Source: Isoetes taiwanensis
Lineage: Eukaryota > Streptophyta > Lycopodiopsida > Isoetales > Isoetaceae
Length of the DNA stretch: 64,000 bases
Assembly (NCBI GenBank): GCA_021234155.1
Contig: JAJEKV010000064.1
Location: 6,884,001-6,948,000, forward strand
Reading direction: 5' to 3'
The notes below the pieces were generated by a model, which saw nothing but the letters and a program-made list of their open reading frames with translations, was not told the origin of the DNA and ran no database searches. This document shows positions 43,935 through 58,735 of the stretch, piece after piece; position 1 is the stretch's first letter, and each line of letters opens with the position of its first letter. The translations under genes were made by a program, and so were the position numbers.

Positions 43935-45949
43935 CACAAGGCCCCCAAAAAATAACTTTTATCAATTTTTTGTAGCAATATTTACATTAAACCACTACAA
44001 CAAAATAATATTACTTTGTGGGTTAATATGTTGAATAACTACGATTGACTATATAGTGTGGTTTCTACTTGTGATTTATTGTTCTAGTTTTCTTACTATA
44101 GTTTACGATTACAGTTTAATACTATGGTTATAATTACTGCTTTATTAGCAATGCCTTAGTAATGTGCAATACGAACCAATGTTGTTCTACACAATATGTT
44201 GTATCGAGAAATATAGGCTAACGATTAATAGTTTTTTCATAAAAATAGTGAATGTTTGCATCTTTATATATTTGATATATTTAGGACAAATCAATGACGT
44301 TTTACAATGCAATTTGGTACTACTTTAGTAAATATAATAAGGCACACTCAGCATAAAAACTATTGTTTTTTTAAGACAACAATTGTTATAAGGTTTTACA
44401 TTCAATTGCTAATGTTTTTATTCATGATTGATATTGGTTTTTCAAGAAATTGAAACGTTTATATCATAAAAATAAATGTTATTTTAGAACAGAAACTGTT
44501 ACTGTTTTATACCACAAACTAATAAATATTTAACTGATATTCAAAGTGAAAATAACGATAATCTCTAGGGAAATTTTCCACTAAAACACCTATTTTTATA
44601 ATAAGAAACACAAATGGGATTTATAAAGTAGAATGGATACAATGCATATATAAAGCGCCCAAGGATTTGAACCTTAGTATTTCCAATTGACACATCCGTA
44701 TACAAATTAAAAACATCACTATCATTACTAAAACATAGAATTATTTGATCCCCAAGCCATTAATTCGATATAAAAACAATGTTTCCATGAAAGCCTATCG
44801 CTAAACCTAAGCGGGCCCATATGCAAAAGAAGCAACACTAAAACCCTGACCAAATACATGAATAGACATAGATAAATTTCTCAATTAAACCATACGTTCT
44901 GTTTTTCTTCATAACCCCTTCATTTCTTTTTCATGTTTTACTCCAACTACTAGAATCGCTTTCTTTTCTATTTCTGTGAAAATATGGAATAAAAGCCTTC
45001 ATCAAAAACCTTGCAGACGCCTAGGAAAAGGGACAACAACAAGGCTTTAGGGCAACCAACAAACACAAGGAAAATGATATATTACTGGATTTGGTTTGAG
45101 TTTTTGATCCAGGCATTGGCAATGGGCAAAGATATAGAAGCAAAGCAAATAGCAACTAACAAGGATGAGCTTAGCTTTTGTTTAAATATAAATTATTATG
45201 CTACATACAATAACAATTCAAAGAAAATCCCATATCACAGAAAATCAGCCCCTTTGTTTATCTCGAGTGCAACAAGTAACTCTGTGCACTTCTTATTTTG
45301 CTAGATAATCAAATAAGAATAAAAGTAAATAGCTTTGTTTTACCTCTGCACTTGCACTTCAGTTTGCAGACATTGGCAAACGTTCTTCTTCTTTAACCTG
45401 AGAAGTGATGTCAACAGCGTACCACTTTATGTAATCCAACAGTATAAAAATTTTATTATTTAAATTTCGAAAGTGCATAGTAGAAATTCAAACAACCTGT
45501 AATCCAACAGCATACGCATAAGGCAACATCTTAATCTAAAACTTCGCAAACAATTACCTAGCTTTCACGCCATGATCATTACAACTAACTGTAAATGCCC
45601 TTGCTATAAAAATTTTCAAATACAGCAACCTTACAAGATTCGAAATAGATCGTTGTGCAGACAAAAAAAAGAAGGTAAAGAATGTAACATACCCAAAAAG
45701 ATGAAGCTTCTTAATCAGAGCTTGGCCAAGTTGTAGGTTCTTCCTCCAACCGAGAAGTCTGTTGTTGCTAGTGTTGGGTCTGCCTTGCGATGCAGATCAT
45801 GTGAGATGTCCCAATCGTCTTGTAACATTGAAGATAATATATAAATGAATAATGCATACCTGGTGTCAGATACCCGCTGTTCCCTAAGTTTGGAAGCCCA
45901 CTGAAGGTTTTGGAAATGCAAAAAGGCCTACTGAGGCTCCATAATGTAT

Positions 45950-47159
<1,210 letters not shown>

Positions 47160-49860
47160 TGCGAAATCGTTCTCGCCAACCCAACAGAGTATAGCACAAG
47201 CTTATATAGTGTCGGATCTCTAAAATTTCCCACAAAAGGCAGCTGCATGCTCCAGAGGACGAATGTTTTCGGGGCCCAAAGCAAAATCAACTAAAAATGA
47301 AGAATGTAGCAAAACTTCCCCAGAGTACGTGATCAATTTCAATACTATCTGCCATTGCCCTTTGCAGCCAGAAAAAATAGGAAAACCGATGCAAATGCCA
47401 AGAGAATTCACTAACTTTCCATGGATCACAAAACTGGTCATCTGTGCTAAGGCAAAACGGCACGAAAATGGCAACAGGAAGATGGGCTGGCTTGAGCATT
47501 CGATCTGCAAGGAAAAATTGATGGGCTGGGAGCTAATGAGATGAACGAGCAATCAGCAGAATTTGTACTATGCAAATCTATGCCCCTAACTACGAAACCA
47601 TACATAAGCATGAATTTAGAAGCAATGACCAAAATACTAGTGACAGCAGCACACTCGTGCGCTGGTCTGGTGCAAGCTGCTCTTCTTCTCTGTGTCTTCT
47701 ATTTCCTTTGGTAACAGAAAAACGAAAGCAACTCAAAGACAAAATAACCCAGGAGTTTATAAACTCTAGAATCAATCCCCACCTTTCTGAAAACTACATC
47801 CAAAACAGATGGATACAAGAAAGCATTGCCGGACTTGGGAGGCGCATATAGAGGTAAGCAGTATTAGGGTTTGAACGCCTCCCCGACCCCGTTATTCACC
47901 GTATCCTCATTCTAAGCAGCATTGTATGTATTGTACGTATTCTGCACGGATGTCTACGCCATGAACCAAGGGCAGGATTTCAGATGCCATAGGACTTACA
48001 GTTCCAATCACCAAGTAAATGTTTCTCTTTGTGCAATTTGTTTGATTCACAGTCATCAATCGGCGGCATATTCCTAATATTGTGCCAATCAATGGCCATT
48101 AACATTCTCATGGAAAATTAGAAAGCCACTTTCTATGGTGTGGATCGAAAACCACTTCCTATGGTGTGGATCAAACATATGGTATTGTGCACCGAACATA
48201 TGGTGTTAAAACTATTTTCACATGACCATGGCTTGAAAGCACGTGGATTTTTCTGCCAGAACAGCCACTGCCCAAACATCTCGGATGCTTTGGTGTCTCT
48301 TTCAAACCCCCTAAACATTGAAGCCAAAACAAATAGAAACGGAAGCGGGCTTGGAGGATTCGAACATCCAGGCCAAGCCGGCCACACCAGAGCCCAGACG
48401 CATTTCTCTCCTTATACAAGAAACCTTCCCATGCCTCCAAAGAATCCGTGTCAAACAAACCGACAACCGACAATCAACGAAAGTTGATTCAAAAATAAAA
48501 CTAAGCAAGAATAGTTCCATCATTACCCTTAAATCGGCCTCCAATTCACCCTGAATAGGCTTGCATATCCATCTCCTTAATGCCCTAGTTCTTATAATCC
48601 AGATGCCCCCATAATGGTAGCATGGAGCTCTATCTCTAGAAAAGAAAAGGCAGCCCTGGCAAGCAGATAGAGGGCATAGAGGGGCCTCACCAGAACCCTA
48701 CAAAGCACACTTAAGTACAGCCATGCCAAAGTGCCACCGAACATTCAATTGAGCAAAAAGCACTAAATCGTTAGATTCAACGACTTCCATGCTGTGCAAA
48801 AGAGGCCGATTTTTCAAACCCTTTTGGGGGTGGAGCAGGAGTTTGGCCTTAGAGCAGGGCTGACCCTTTCACCCTTATTCAATCTCCTTCTTTTTTGGAA
48901 GCATTGAAAAAAACCCATCCAAAACACACAAAAATAGAAAGATGACTTTAAGTGCAATTAAGATGCTCAAACATGCCAAAATATACGGGAGGAATCATAG
49001 TCCCACCATGCGAGAAAAACCCTCCCACAATAGGAAATGAAATATTGCAAGTTTATTGCAAGGCTTATATAGATGATAAATAAAAAACACCTATTGTTCA
49101 TACCATAATCACATGTATCCCCATGTGTTTACTTCTAGTGTGGAGAATTCTGGCCCTTTTTTATAGAGATGACACCTTGGCCAACATGGGGCTTGTATAT
49201 GCAACTTTCCAAATCAATACGCACTAATTTTTAGTACAAGAAATGTATCGCGGCGGGCCAAGGCCGCCACAAATGTTTCTTTTGTTTGACTTGTTTTCTA
49301 AATTGAACTGTAATTATTCGAGGTAATACGAGGAAGTCTTAGTGTTAAAGATGCTTAGTTTGAGCGGTTGTTCTGGTATAGCCTTGGTTTGGGATCTTGG
49401 ACTATATTTGGGTCGCACATCCTATGCAAGAATGGTATACCATGTTTTTTTTTTATGTTTCCTTAGCTAGGCACTATTGTTTCCTAGGGGTGGATTATTA
49501 GGCATGGACCTAGGGAGAAGCATTGGGATACCATAGTAGCAAGGGACAATAGCCTTTAGGCAAATGGGTACCATTGGGTAAGTTAGTTGAAAAGAAACAA
49601 TTGCTGGAACCAGTAAATAAATTGCTCAAACGCAATGGTTCAAACCAATAAATACATTATAAAAAAGGGGATACCGTTGTCGGGTATCCCTGAGAACTAT
49701 AACACAAGAGTACGTCGAGCTCAAGAGAAGACCATGCCGAAGAGAAAACAGAGAAAAACTTCACATTTCACAGACACACAGATAGATAGACAGATAAACA
49801 GACAGATAGATAGTGATAAAAGACAAATTGCTAGATATTTCAAATAATTTCTAAAGCCAG
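47160..49860. other. Inner element interior upstream of the kinase
   Basis: Probably includes promoter-side sequence carried along with the CIPK start. Several overlapping short frames (47.2-48.55 kb) lack domains. A (GATA/GACA)-type run lies at about 49,783-49,815. Confidence 0.35.
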
Positions 49861-49882
49861 CAACGACGTGCATCGTTACTAG
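49861..49882 (+). mobile_element. Possible Helitron 3' terminus
   Basis: 'caacgacgtgcatcgtta' with a weak AACGA/TCGTT stem, then CTAG followed by T, resembles plant Helitron ends. The stem is short and close to CTAG, so this is tentative. Confidence 0.3.
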
Positions 49883-50204
49883 TATTCTAAAAGGCTCATT
49901 CTAGAATATTTATATGGAAGAAATTTAGCACGACATATAATGCATGTTCCAACTTTAGCAGTGCAAGTTTGGGTCGACACGTACAAGATTAATATTTTAG
50001 AACATTTTGTGTGAGCATAGCACATCCAACCATGTGTTCCAGCTCTAGCATGTTCCTATGGTGCAAGTTCAGGTCGACGCATTGTTCAAAATCTTCTTCT
50101 TGGATCTTACAAGATTTATTATGTTTTGGTGTTTTCCATTAGGAAATTGTAAAACATTTTCTTGCAAGTTGTTTGAAAAGTTTCTGGGTTTGAGATCACT
50201 TTCT

Positions 50205-50700
50205 TTGGAACATTTGTGAATTGGATTGAGTTGTTTAGTCGTGAGCATCTAGAGCATTATATTTTTTTTATTGAACGTTCTCTTTCAAATATTTTTAAAA
50301 ACTTTCTTGTTTTGGATGGAGATGCTTATCGGTGGGCTTCTAGAACATTTTAATATATTCTGCGGCATTCTATTTTGATTACAATACTTTCTTTACAAAA
50401 ATCTAAAAGCTTTTTATATTTTAATTGAATTGCTTACTGGTGAGCATCTAGAACATTCTACAACATTCTATTTTGATTAGAGCATGTTCTTTGCAACATC
50501 TTTGTTTGAAACTCTCTATTTTTCAGTTGACGTGCTTCTCCATAGGCTTTTAACATTCTCCAACATTCTATTTTGATGTGATTATCCTCTTTGCAAATTT
50601 TTTGAAAACTTCCTTTTCTTGAATTGAATTGCTTACCTATGGGCTTCTAGAACATGCTAGAAAGAACATCATAGAACATTCTATTTTCTCTATTTGTTCT
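50205..50700. repeat. Satellite-like array, about 105-110 bp units
   Basis: Four to five diverged units share 'gcttaccggtgagcatctagaacattc', 'aacattctattttgat' and 'ttctttgcaa' blocks. It is the same family as 2535-2790. Confidence 0.65.
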
Positions 50701-51540
50701 TTAGCCTGGCCCAGCCTGATCAAAACTTTGAGCCCGGCCTTTGAGCTCTGATTTCAGGGCAAAGCCATAGCTCTGCTATGCCCACCCGTAGTGGATCCAG
50801 CTTGCTCGACTGTACAGATGCCTTAACGGAGGAGATTCATAAAAAAAAAACATGGCATTAAAATGTGAAACTAGGTTGTGCCCGTAACAAAAAAAAAAAA
50901 AAAAAAGCGGGAGAGGGGGGATCACACACTAGATTATATATGTTCAAAAAATCACAAGTTTAATGTTTTCATATGCTAGGGTTTTTCATATGTTGAATGT
51001 TTTTTGCCAACCCATCATTTTCAAAGTATTTACTTACTATGGTATAGCAAGGATGTGTGAAAGGTCTACATATAGTATAAGACATCTCACATGCCAACGT
51101 TTTGGTAGGACATTCTAGCTCAAATCTTAACTTACTAAGTTTTTAAATCGCGACTCCAATGCAAACTTCATTGATCACTTTTAAGAAAAGGCCACAAATC
51201 ATCTTAACCCTTATTATGCTAAAAAAACATGTTATGTTCATTGATAAATGTTGGATATAAACTAGCCTCCAAAACCATGTTACGGTTCATAATGGTTTTA
51301 ATTGGACATCATAAAATTTAATGAACCACTATTATATGCATGAAACTAACTCATAAACCATATTAGTTTGAAGAAGCCACTGTAGTTTTCATAACCACTA
51401 TTGATAACCATGTCATGAACCACTATCAATTTTGACAAACCACTAAGGCATGTGGTTTCCTTCTTTCAAAAAGATTGATGCATAAAAAACTATATCTATC
51501 ATGGTTTTTAGATGATATACTAGTGGTTTAATATATTAGT
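50701..51540. other. Right interior of the inner element
   Basis: Non-coding. From about 51,240 it contains repeated 'aaccatgtt', 'aaccactat' and 'catggttttt' motifs that look like subterminal repeats of the inner TIR element. Confidence 0.5.
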
Positions 51541-51560
51541 TCATTTTTGGGGGCCTTGTG

Positions 51561-51718
51561 TAGGTGGCATGTAGGAGCCCGCTTGGCATGTTTGTGCCAC
51601 CTTGGCATGTTTGAGACACCTTGGCATGTTCGTGCCTAGGTGGCATGCTTGAGCCACCTTGGTATGTTGGAGCCTAGGTGGCATGTTGGAGCCCACGTGA
51701 CATGTTTGAGCCACCTTG
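51561..51718 (+). repeat. GGCATG minisatellite, right remainder
   Basis: Eight or so units identical in type to 42,345-43,934. It continues the array interrupted by the inner element. Confidence 0.95.
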
Positions 51719-51869
51719 GATCTAACCGTTGAAGGAATTTTTCACGAATGTACAACAATATGTTACATTCCCAAACTTAAGCACACAAACAATATTCCAG
51801 GTGGTGGTGCTTTGCTAGAACCCTTTGACCCCCCTTTCTACCATCAATGACCATATCAAATTCCATTTA

Positions 51870-54060
51870 CAACAACATGGCTGCTGCATATGAAGGAATA
51901 TATTGGGCCCGGTTACAGGGTCATAGAGCAGTGTATCTTAAGCTTGATTTTGCTAAAGCCTACGATAGTGTTGATTGGGGCTTCTTGGAGAAGTGTCTTC
52001 TTGCACTTGGGTTTGGGGAGTCATTCACAAGGAATGTCATGAAGCTCCATACATCACCCGGATCTACTGTCCTTTTCCAGGGCGAGCCATCGGATATTTT
52101 GTAGTGGGTAGAGGAATTCGGCGGGGTTGTCCCTTAGCACCCTTGCTTTTCACAATTGTGGCGTAAGTCTTGTCCCAGCTCTTCTCCGTGGCTACCCAAG
52201 ATGGTGTTATTCAAGGCCTCCCAATGGACGATGGTTCTCAAGAGGTATGTAACCAATATGCCGATGACACTTTTTGTTCCTAATTGCCGAGGTGAGAATC
52301 TTCGTAATGCTAAGCTATTATTAGACACATTCTCCTTAGCATCGGGAGTTCTTGTAGGGTGGCAAAATGTACTGACTTTGTGGGCGTTGGACGGTCCTTC
52401 CCTCCACGTATTTTGGACTATCCTTGGAAGATTCTTACGCATGGCAATACCACAAAGTTGCTTGGTATCCCGGTTGGAATTCATGTCTCGCCCGGATGCT
52501 TGGGAAGAAATCATTAGTGGGTTGCAAAAGCACTTGTTTTGGTGGAATCTGACTAAACTGTCCATGCGGTAGAATCAACTTTGTGGCTAAATGTGTTCTT
52601 AGTAATACTCATGTCTACATGGCGTCGCTTTACTAGCTCCATGATGTAAGATGGAGGAGATTGTGCGTATCGTCGAGAAATTTTATTTGGGGTGGAAATG
52701 AGTTAGGAGCGAGTGGTCAAGGTAGCTTGGGCGAAATGCATTAGACCTAAGGCAAAATTTGGTGGTCTTGGTATGTTGGATTTTCACCTCCAAAGCAAGG
52801 TGATGATATCAAAGTTCATTTGGAGGATTTTCATTGGTAAGGATGATTCTCCGGCCCGAGGTTGTTGGTGCGGTCGATTCAAGCATTGTCTCCCATTTCA
52901 TAAGGCTTCCATTAAGCCCCTCCTTCCTTGGGCTTTGCTTTATCATATGCATCCGTATCCTAATGCTTCTCCCTTTCTAAAGGGGTTGCTTGCGGCTTGG
53001 GACCTTTGTCAGGTCTCTTTTCCATATTAATCCCGAGGCATGTCTTGGGTTGTCCACTCCATCTTTGGTGGATTCCTTTGCGGGACACTCGGAGAATGTG
53101 CCTCTAAGTGTGGTTGTTCATCCAAAGACACAACGACGATGGGTAGCGGTGGTATCAATACTATTGCGGCTTGGTATGAGTCCGATCATCTCATGTCATG
53201 GGAAGCATTTAGAACAAAGTTCTTGTTGTACAGATGGGACAGAGTGTCCGGAATCATATTCTTTGCATTGTTGCCACGAGGATTCGGTCCACAGATTGAG
53301 GTAGTCATATGGGGTTGCCATCGGGATATCCGCCCGAGGCGGTTTGTGTCTTCGTGTATAAATTGCTTGTGCATTCTGAAATCCCGCCTCCATCTAATAG
53401 ATGGGATCTTGAGTCCCCGGCCACAATGGAAAAGTGTTTGGATATGGGTATGGGATAAGTCGCTTCACCCCAAAGTAGTAGTTTTGTGGTGGCAAGTGAT
53501 CCATAGATGCCCTCGAGTCAGCAGGTTAGTCCATAAAATGGATAATCGGATTTTGAGCTCGCCCTTTATGCCCGGCAAAGGGTTGAGAGTATTGAGCATT
53601 GTTTTTTCTTGTGTGAGAGGGCGGCGGGCATGGTCTTGGTTGTTGACCCTTTTGGCACGTCTCGATCTAGCCAGCAAATTTTGCTTGCTATCTATCCCGA
53701 TGCTTGGCCCAAACAACGGAAACGAGCTTTTCATCTCGCATGCGGCTGGCTTTTATGGTCAATCTGGAAGAGAAGGAGGTTGTTTATCTTTAAGGGCATA
53801 GATACTGCAGATGAGGTTGTTCTTCAGTGGGCGCAAGATAAAATTGTTATGGCTTACAATTGTTCTTCTCTTGATCAAGAGAAGAAAGTACTGATCTGGC
53901 ATACTTACCTTCAGATTCATTCTTTTGCATAGGCAGGTGGTTGTGCTCAGTTGGATCGGTTTGTCCACTGGGGTTATAATCCTGTCTTTGCATTTATGTT
54001 GCTCTGGTTTCTAGTTGGTGAATAAAGCTTGACGTCCTTCAAAAAAAAAAAAAAAAAAAA
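51870..54060 (+). mobile_element. LINE C copy, 5'-truncated, with target duplication
   Basis: Flanked by TTCCATTTA at 51861-51869 and 54061-54069. It ends in 20 A residues after AATAAAGCTTGACGTCC. It begins in the RT domain. Confidence 0.9.
51873..53932 (+). pseudogene. LINE C ORF2 (RT and zf-RVT part), decayed
   Basis: RT blocks KLDFAKAYDSVDWGFLEKCL and GRGIRRGCPLAPLLF (near 52,100-52,155) are followed by the catalytic QYADDTF (near 52,258), FSLASGVLVGWQ and LPFHKASIKPLLPWALLYHM. The zf-RVT region has VWDKSLHPKVVVLWWQVIHR and CPRVSRLV near 53,450-53,530 and RKRAFHLACGWLLWSIWKRR near 53,725-53,780. At least four frameshifts separate these pieces. The endonuclease and ORF1 are missing through 5' truncation. 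It is unrelated in detail to LINE A/B and closer to the usual plant L1 lineage with YADDT. Confidence 0.85.
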
Positions 54061-54069
54061 TTCCATTTA

Positions 54070-54539
54070 ATCAAGTTTGGATCCATGTTTCCCCCTTTTT
54101 CTTTTTCTTTGCCAGAAAAGCTAAAAGAGCATATTTTGAAAGTTTACCTAGCTATTTTGGCCAAAGAGTTAGAAATATGCCAAGTCATTATGTGATGTGC
54201 CAACCTCTTCCAAATAGCGCCATGTCACCATGAAAATCTATCTTACTAGAAAAATTTGTTGATGTTAAAGTTTCTATGTCATAACGGTTTTGCCATGTCA
54301 TCATTACCCTTGCCACCTCATCATATTCTTGCCATGTCAGCTTGGAGGTTTTTGCAAGAAACAACCATTGCCAAACTTTTTAACTTGCCTTATTTTCTTA
54401 CGCTAATGATATTTTGACACATAGCATGCAATGACACCGTAGTGAGTCGTATGGATAAGTGGGGCATGATAATATAGCCGTGCTTGCAAAATCAGCTATA
54501 ATTATAAATTACACCACTTCAAAAAATCATACTTCCTGC
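54070..54539. other. Spacer between LINE C and LINE A
   Basis: AT-rich. A run of 'tgccatgtcatc'-like repeats lies at about 54,180-54,345. The last 35 bases (acaccacttcaaaaaatcat type) match the outer element's right subterminal repeats. Confidence 0.5.
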
Positions 54540-54544
54540 AGAGT

Positions 54545-55450
54545 AGGGCGAAGACACAAGATCGGGAGATTCGGGAGCTCAAAGCAACCATTGCCCAGCA
54601 ATGCAGCGGCCTCCATGCTGAGGTCCATGAACACCTGCGGCACTGCACGAGTGAGTTGGCCAAGCAACAGAGGTTCCAACAGGAGCTAGGCTCCCGACTC
54701 CAGGCAGCAGAGGCCGCAACACAGGGACAGCCAAACGCACGTGCCCCACAGCCCAAAGGTTGCCAAACAGGCAGACAGACACCACCTCCTCCACCTCACA
54801 CACCACATCGCCCTCGCTGTGAGCAGCCCACATGCTCCAGCCAACAGGCATCACCTGCTGGGACAGCTAATGTTGCCCCTCGACTCAGTGAGCAGCATGA
54901 GCAGAGCCGCCGACGTCATAATGTGGTGGTGCGTGGACTCTCGGAGGAGGCAGGAGAAGATCTCGCCAAGCGCATTCAGGGTGAGATCCTATCTCGAATG
55001 GCATTCCCGACTGCGGTACACATTGCTAGAGCAAGCCGCCTTGGGACTCAACGCACAGATCGCCCGCGCGTTGTTACCTTCACGGTGGCAGACATGCGAG
55101 TACGTGAGGCCATCCTGCGTCAGAGTAGGCAATTGAAGGGGACTGCTCTGTATGTCGACCAGGATCTCACCCCGATGCAACAGAGTCCGGGCCGGGCGTT
55201 ACCGCCCCAGGTCGGGACGTCCCGTCGTAGAGGGGGCGCAGCCTTGTCGGGGGAAGCCTTTTTGATTTTCGTGCCGCCGCCGAGGTCGCCGATACAACGC
55301 GCCGCCGCCGCCTCTCGCCTCGCTGGCTGCTGCCGCCCGGTACCCCTATTGCACCTCTCGCTCCGCCGCTCCGACTGCTGCCAGCGCCGCGACACTTCTT
55401 CCCCGCGGCGGGCAGATCATCGAGTGTCCACATCGAATGCCAACAAATAG
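54545..55450 (+). CDS. LINE A ORF1 protein, 5'-truncated but open
   Basis: 302 codons without a stop. A helical coiled-coil part comes first (DREIRELKATIAQQCSGLHA, LAKQQRFQQELGSRLQ), then a Pro/Gln/Thr-rich linker. An RRM-like domain follows, with RRRHNVVVRGLSEEAGEDL, HIARASRLG and RPRVVTFTVADMRVREAIL, and the C-terminal GTALYVDQDLTP. A GC-rich Arg/Pro/Ala-rich extension of about 85 residues ends NANK at TAG (55448-55450). This is the L1 ORF1p layout: an RNA-binding trimeric chaperone. The N-terminus is missing. The matching N-terminal part survives at 32.75-33.5 kb. ORF2 follows the TAG in the same frame (ELCRRMVSWN). Confidence 0.85.
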   Translation, partial: RAKTQDREIRELKATIAQQCSGLHAEVHEHLRHCTSELAKQQRFQQELGSRLQAAEAATQGQPNARAPQPKGCQTGRQTPPPPPHTPHRPRCEQPTCSSQQASPAGTANVAPRLSEQHEQSRRRHNVVVRGLSEEAGEDLAKRIQGEILSRMAFPTAVHIARASRLGTQRTDRPRVVTFTVADMRVREAILRQSRQLKGTALYVDQDLTPMQQSPGRALPPQVGTSRRRGGAALSGEAFLIFVPPPRSPIQRAAAASRLAGCCRPVPLLHLSLRRSDCCQRRDTSSPRRADHRVSTSNANK

Positions 55451-58400
55451 GAACTGTGCCGCCGGATGGTGTCTTGGAACTGTCAGGGGCTTCCCTCGCG
55501 AAAAGCTGTAGAGTCTCAACTCTATTGCACCAGATATGGATCTCATTTTCCTCATGGAGACATGGGAGCATGCAGGGCACAGATTACTGGACCTCCCAGG
55601 CTATCTGCATTTCTCGGTGTTCAATGAGTGCACAGGCAAGCGAGGGCATGGCGGCGTTGCCTGCTACTACCGTGCAACCTTGAGGCACTCAGTCTCGTTG
55701 CACAAAACAGACAGGCACAATCGCTACTTGTGGGTGCGCGTGCAGCATGACAGTGGCGACACTCTCCTCATAGCAGCATGCTACTTTCCACATGCCGAGA
55801 GCAACTTCTATAACACTCATTTGGATGTGGATCGATTGGAGCCCTATGTCGATCTATATGATGACATACAGCAGCACAAACAATTGGGCAGGGTTATGTT
55901 GCTTGGCGACTTTAATGCACGCACAGGAGCCGAGCAGGTTCCAAAATTTGACCCCCTGGCAGAGGATGTCTTGCAGTTGAACCCCGCAGAGGTGGCTTGG
56001 TCAAGGATATCAGATGATAGCCATATTTCGCGCTATGGCAGGCAGTTGTTGTTGCTGGGTAGTATCTTTGACCTGGTTATTTGTAATGGGTTGGCACAAT
56101 GGCCGTCTTCCAGTTGCTACACTTGTAGACAGGAGAACCAAGGGGGCGGCTCCAGTGTGGTGGATTATCTGCTGGTTGAGGAACGGGATCTGCACCTAGT
56201 TACTCATTTTCCCATCGGGACAGACACTCGGGACGAGGAAGTAGATTCGGACCACCGGCCCCTGTTCATGCATCTCCATTGGGAGGCTTTCCGTGCACCT
56301 GCTGCCTCAACACACCGGGTGCCCCAGTTGCGCCTGGACTACGACCGTGCAGGGACCTATGCCCAGCTGCTTGAGCATGATCTGGCGGGACTGCTGCAAC
56401 TCCCCACACTTCAAGAGCAATGTTGAGTGACTCACGCCCGGCCGGGCTGGCTGAAAGATGCTTTGGGAGAGGCCGCTCACGGCGAACCACAGGCACTACC
56501 ACCTTTTCCCGCAACAAATGGTTTGATGATGAGTGTCGGGAGCTCAAACGCACACTCCGCAAGTCATCGATCCCATCTCCGCCCACAGGCCATCGGTCAA
56601 TACCGCTCCTTTCTCAAGAACAAGAAGGCGGATACCTCGCAAAGCATCAAGAATGATGTTTGGTCTCTGGACCGGCCCGGGACATTCCGGAGAAGGGTCT
56701 TGAGCAAGCCCCGCCGCGACCCACGGGGAACATCACCTCGGAGCAATGGGTACGGTGCTTGCAATACGGTATGCGACCATTTCGGGGCGCACCGATCCCT
56801 CCACGAGATAGGCATGGCTCGGTTATCCACGAAGGGGATGTTATCATGGGCCTCTGAGCGTCTAGCTAATGGGAAGGCAACAAATTTAGATGGCATGCAG
56901 GTAAGAACTTCGAAATGGGCTGGGCCTCCATCGGTGCTCGTCCTCACCGGCATTGTTCAATAAAGCATTGCGAGAAGGCTTCCCACGCAATGGACCACTA
57001 GCGCAGTAGTGCCCATATACAAAGCGGGGACCCTCAATGCCCGACCAACTACCGTACTATTATGGTCAGCTCTCTCTTTGCAAAACCGCTATCGGCATCC
57101 TTGAGGGGTCGACAATATGGGCGAGAGGAAACGGAGGTGTGAGCTCTTACACGCAGGCAGGTTTCCGCCCGGACATTCCACCATTGATCACATCTTCACT
57201 CTGCGCACATTGATTGAGGATAGCGGGGAATCGCCGGTAGAACCGCATGATTGTTGTTTTCGTCGATTTTGCAAAAGCATTCGACACACGCATTACCCGC
57301 AACAAGCTCGGGGACGATCATGGTACCGGGGACCCCCCCCGACTTGCGTAATGCGTATATATAGGCTGACGAGGCATGCTCGGGCCGTATCACATCAGCA
57401 GCACACCGGTAATCAAGAGCATTGGAGTGCGCCGTGGTTGCCCCTCTCCCCCACACTCTTTGGCCAATACATTGATCGGGCTTGGAAGATTAGCTCGAGC
57501 ATGGAGGCGCCAAGCACATCTCATGCATCACACAATCCGGCAACTCATATATGCCGATGATGTCAACCTCATGGCCTATACTCCGAGGACATGCAAGTGT
57601 CACTGGATGCTCTTGACACTTTTGCCAATTCACCGGCATGCGAAGTTAACTTGGCCAAAACTAGGGTCTTCGCTAGTTGCATCGTCTCCGTCACCAAGGC
57701 TTCCCACCTTCACTTACCGTGGGGAAAGAGGTAGAGGTGGCTCGACCTATAAGTACTTGGCGATTGAGTTCTCAACTACCACCCATTGGGATGCGGCTAT
57801 CGTTGCGGGTCACGGCGGGTTGGAAAGCACTATATGCCATGCGAGAACACGCGACCACAAAGGCGAGTTATGCCTGGGGCCACCAAATCACATTTGTTTG
57901 GGCCTTGGTTGAGCCGGTCCTTTTGTATGGGGCGAAGTGTGGGGTCCAAAGTGATATCCCTCAACACTGGAATGACCTCGGCAGTGCGAAGGCCTTCTTG
58001 GCACGGGCCCCGGGGTGAAGTCCACACCAGATCCTACTCCGTGAGATGGGCTTTCTACCCCTTCAACGGGCTGCATTGGAACGCCATATTGTTTACTTCC
58101 AAAGGTGGTCGCTATGGCTGATACACCCATCTTGCTTTGGCCACGCCGATGGGTCCCCAACGCTACTGAAATCCCTTTGGAAAGACAAGCAAGCTCGGTG
58201 GTTTTCATTTGGGCATGCATAAAACAGAAGCGCCCGTGTCGGGACAAAGAAAGATCGCGAGGCACTTAAATTGTACCTAGATGCTACTTTCCTTCGCAAG
58301 CTCGGGATGCGAGGCTCGACGCACGCTAAGGCGGGCACACTATCGCCAGACAAGTCAATCCCGGGCTCACAAGAGGCCCACACCGATTTATACACCCAAA

Positions 58401-58735
58401 TTGCCCATGAAGAAGCGCGGACTTATAGCTTCCATTCAAGACGGTGCACATCGCCTCTGCATTGAAACAGGCGTTGGGCTCGGGAAGCACGAGCAAAGGC
58501 TTTGCTGTTGCCACCCGGCGCGATTGAGGATGAATGTCATACCTCCAGATCCGCCCGGCATTTGCCCATATCCGAGAGAGGTATGTTCGACTACTAGTGC
58601 ACGGCCACCGTTGCATAGGTTATTGACTACGGCGTCGGTGGGTTTGTTGGGGTCATACCTCCGGAGGTTATGGATGCACGGACTCGTTTGTGTCCTGCGG
58701 GACGGTCTTGAACTGTCCTATGCAATTTACTGATC
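55451..58735 (+). pseudogene. LINE A copy 2 ORF2, decayed
   Basis: It begins RRMVSWNCQG after the ORF1 TAG (ATG at 55466). A frameshift near 55,520 leads into a long open endonuclease part (55,536-56,426) with LIFLMETWE, GHGGVACYYR, LLGDFNARTG and SDHRPLF. The RT part (56.4-57.9 kb) is broken in several places but shows HSTIDHIFTLRTLIEDSG, IGVRRGCP and the active-site YADDVNLMAY. The C-terminal portion (58.0-58.7 kb) is heavily shifted. It is the same family as 4.2-7.5 kb. Between the two copies most blocks can be read. Confidence 0.85.

Noticed and set aside
42556-43965. Many open frames with repeats like MPPRLQHAKVAQTC
   Set aside because: They come from a 19-bp minisatellite that lacks stops by composition. 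There is no start context, splice signal or conservation evidence.
48130-48560. Cluster of overlapping frames and a tRNA-like TTCGAA stretch near 48,360
   Set aside because: No frame shows a domain. The T-arm-like stem has a mismatch and no acceptor stem could be paired.
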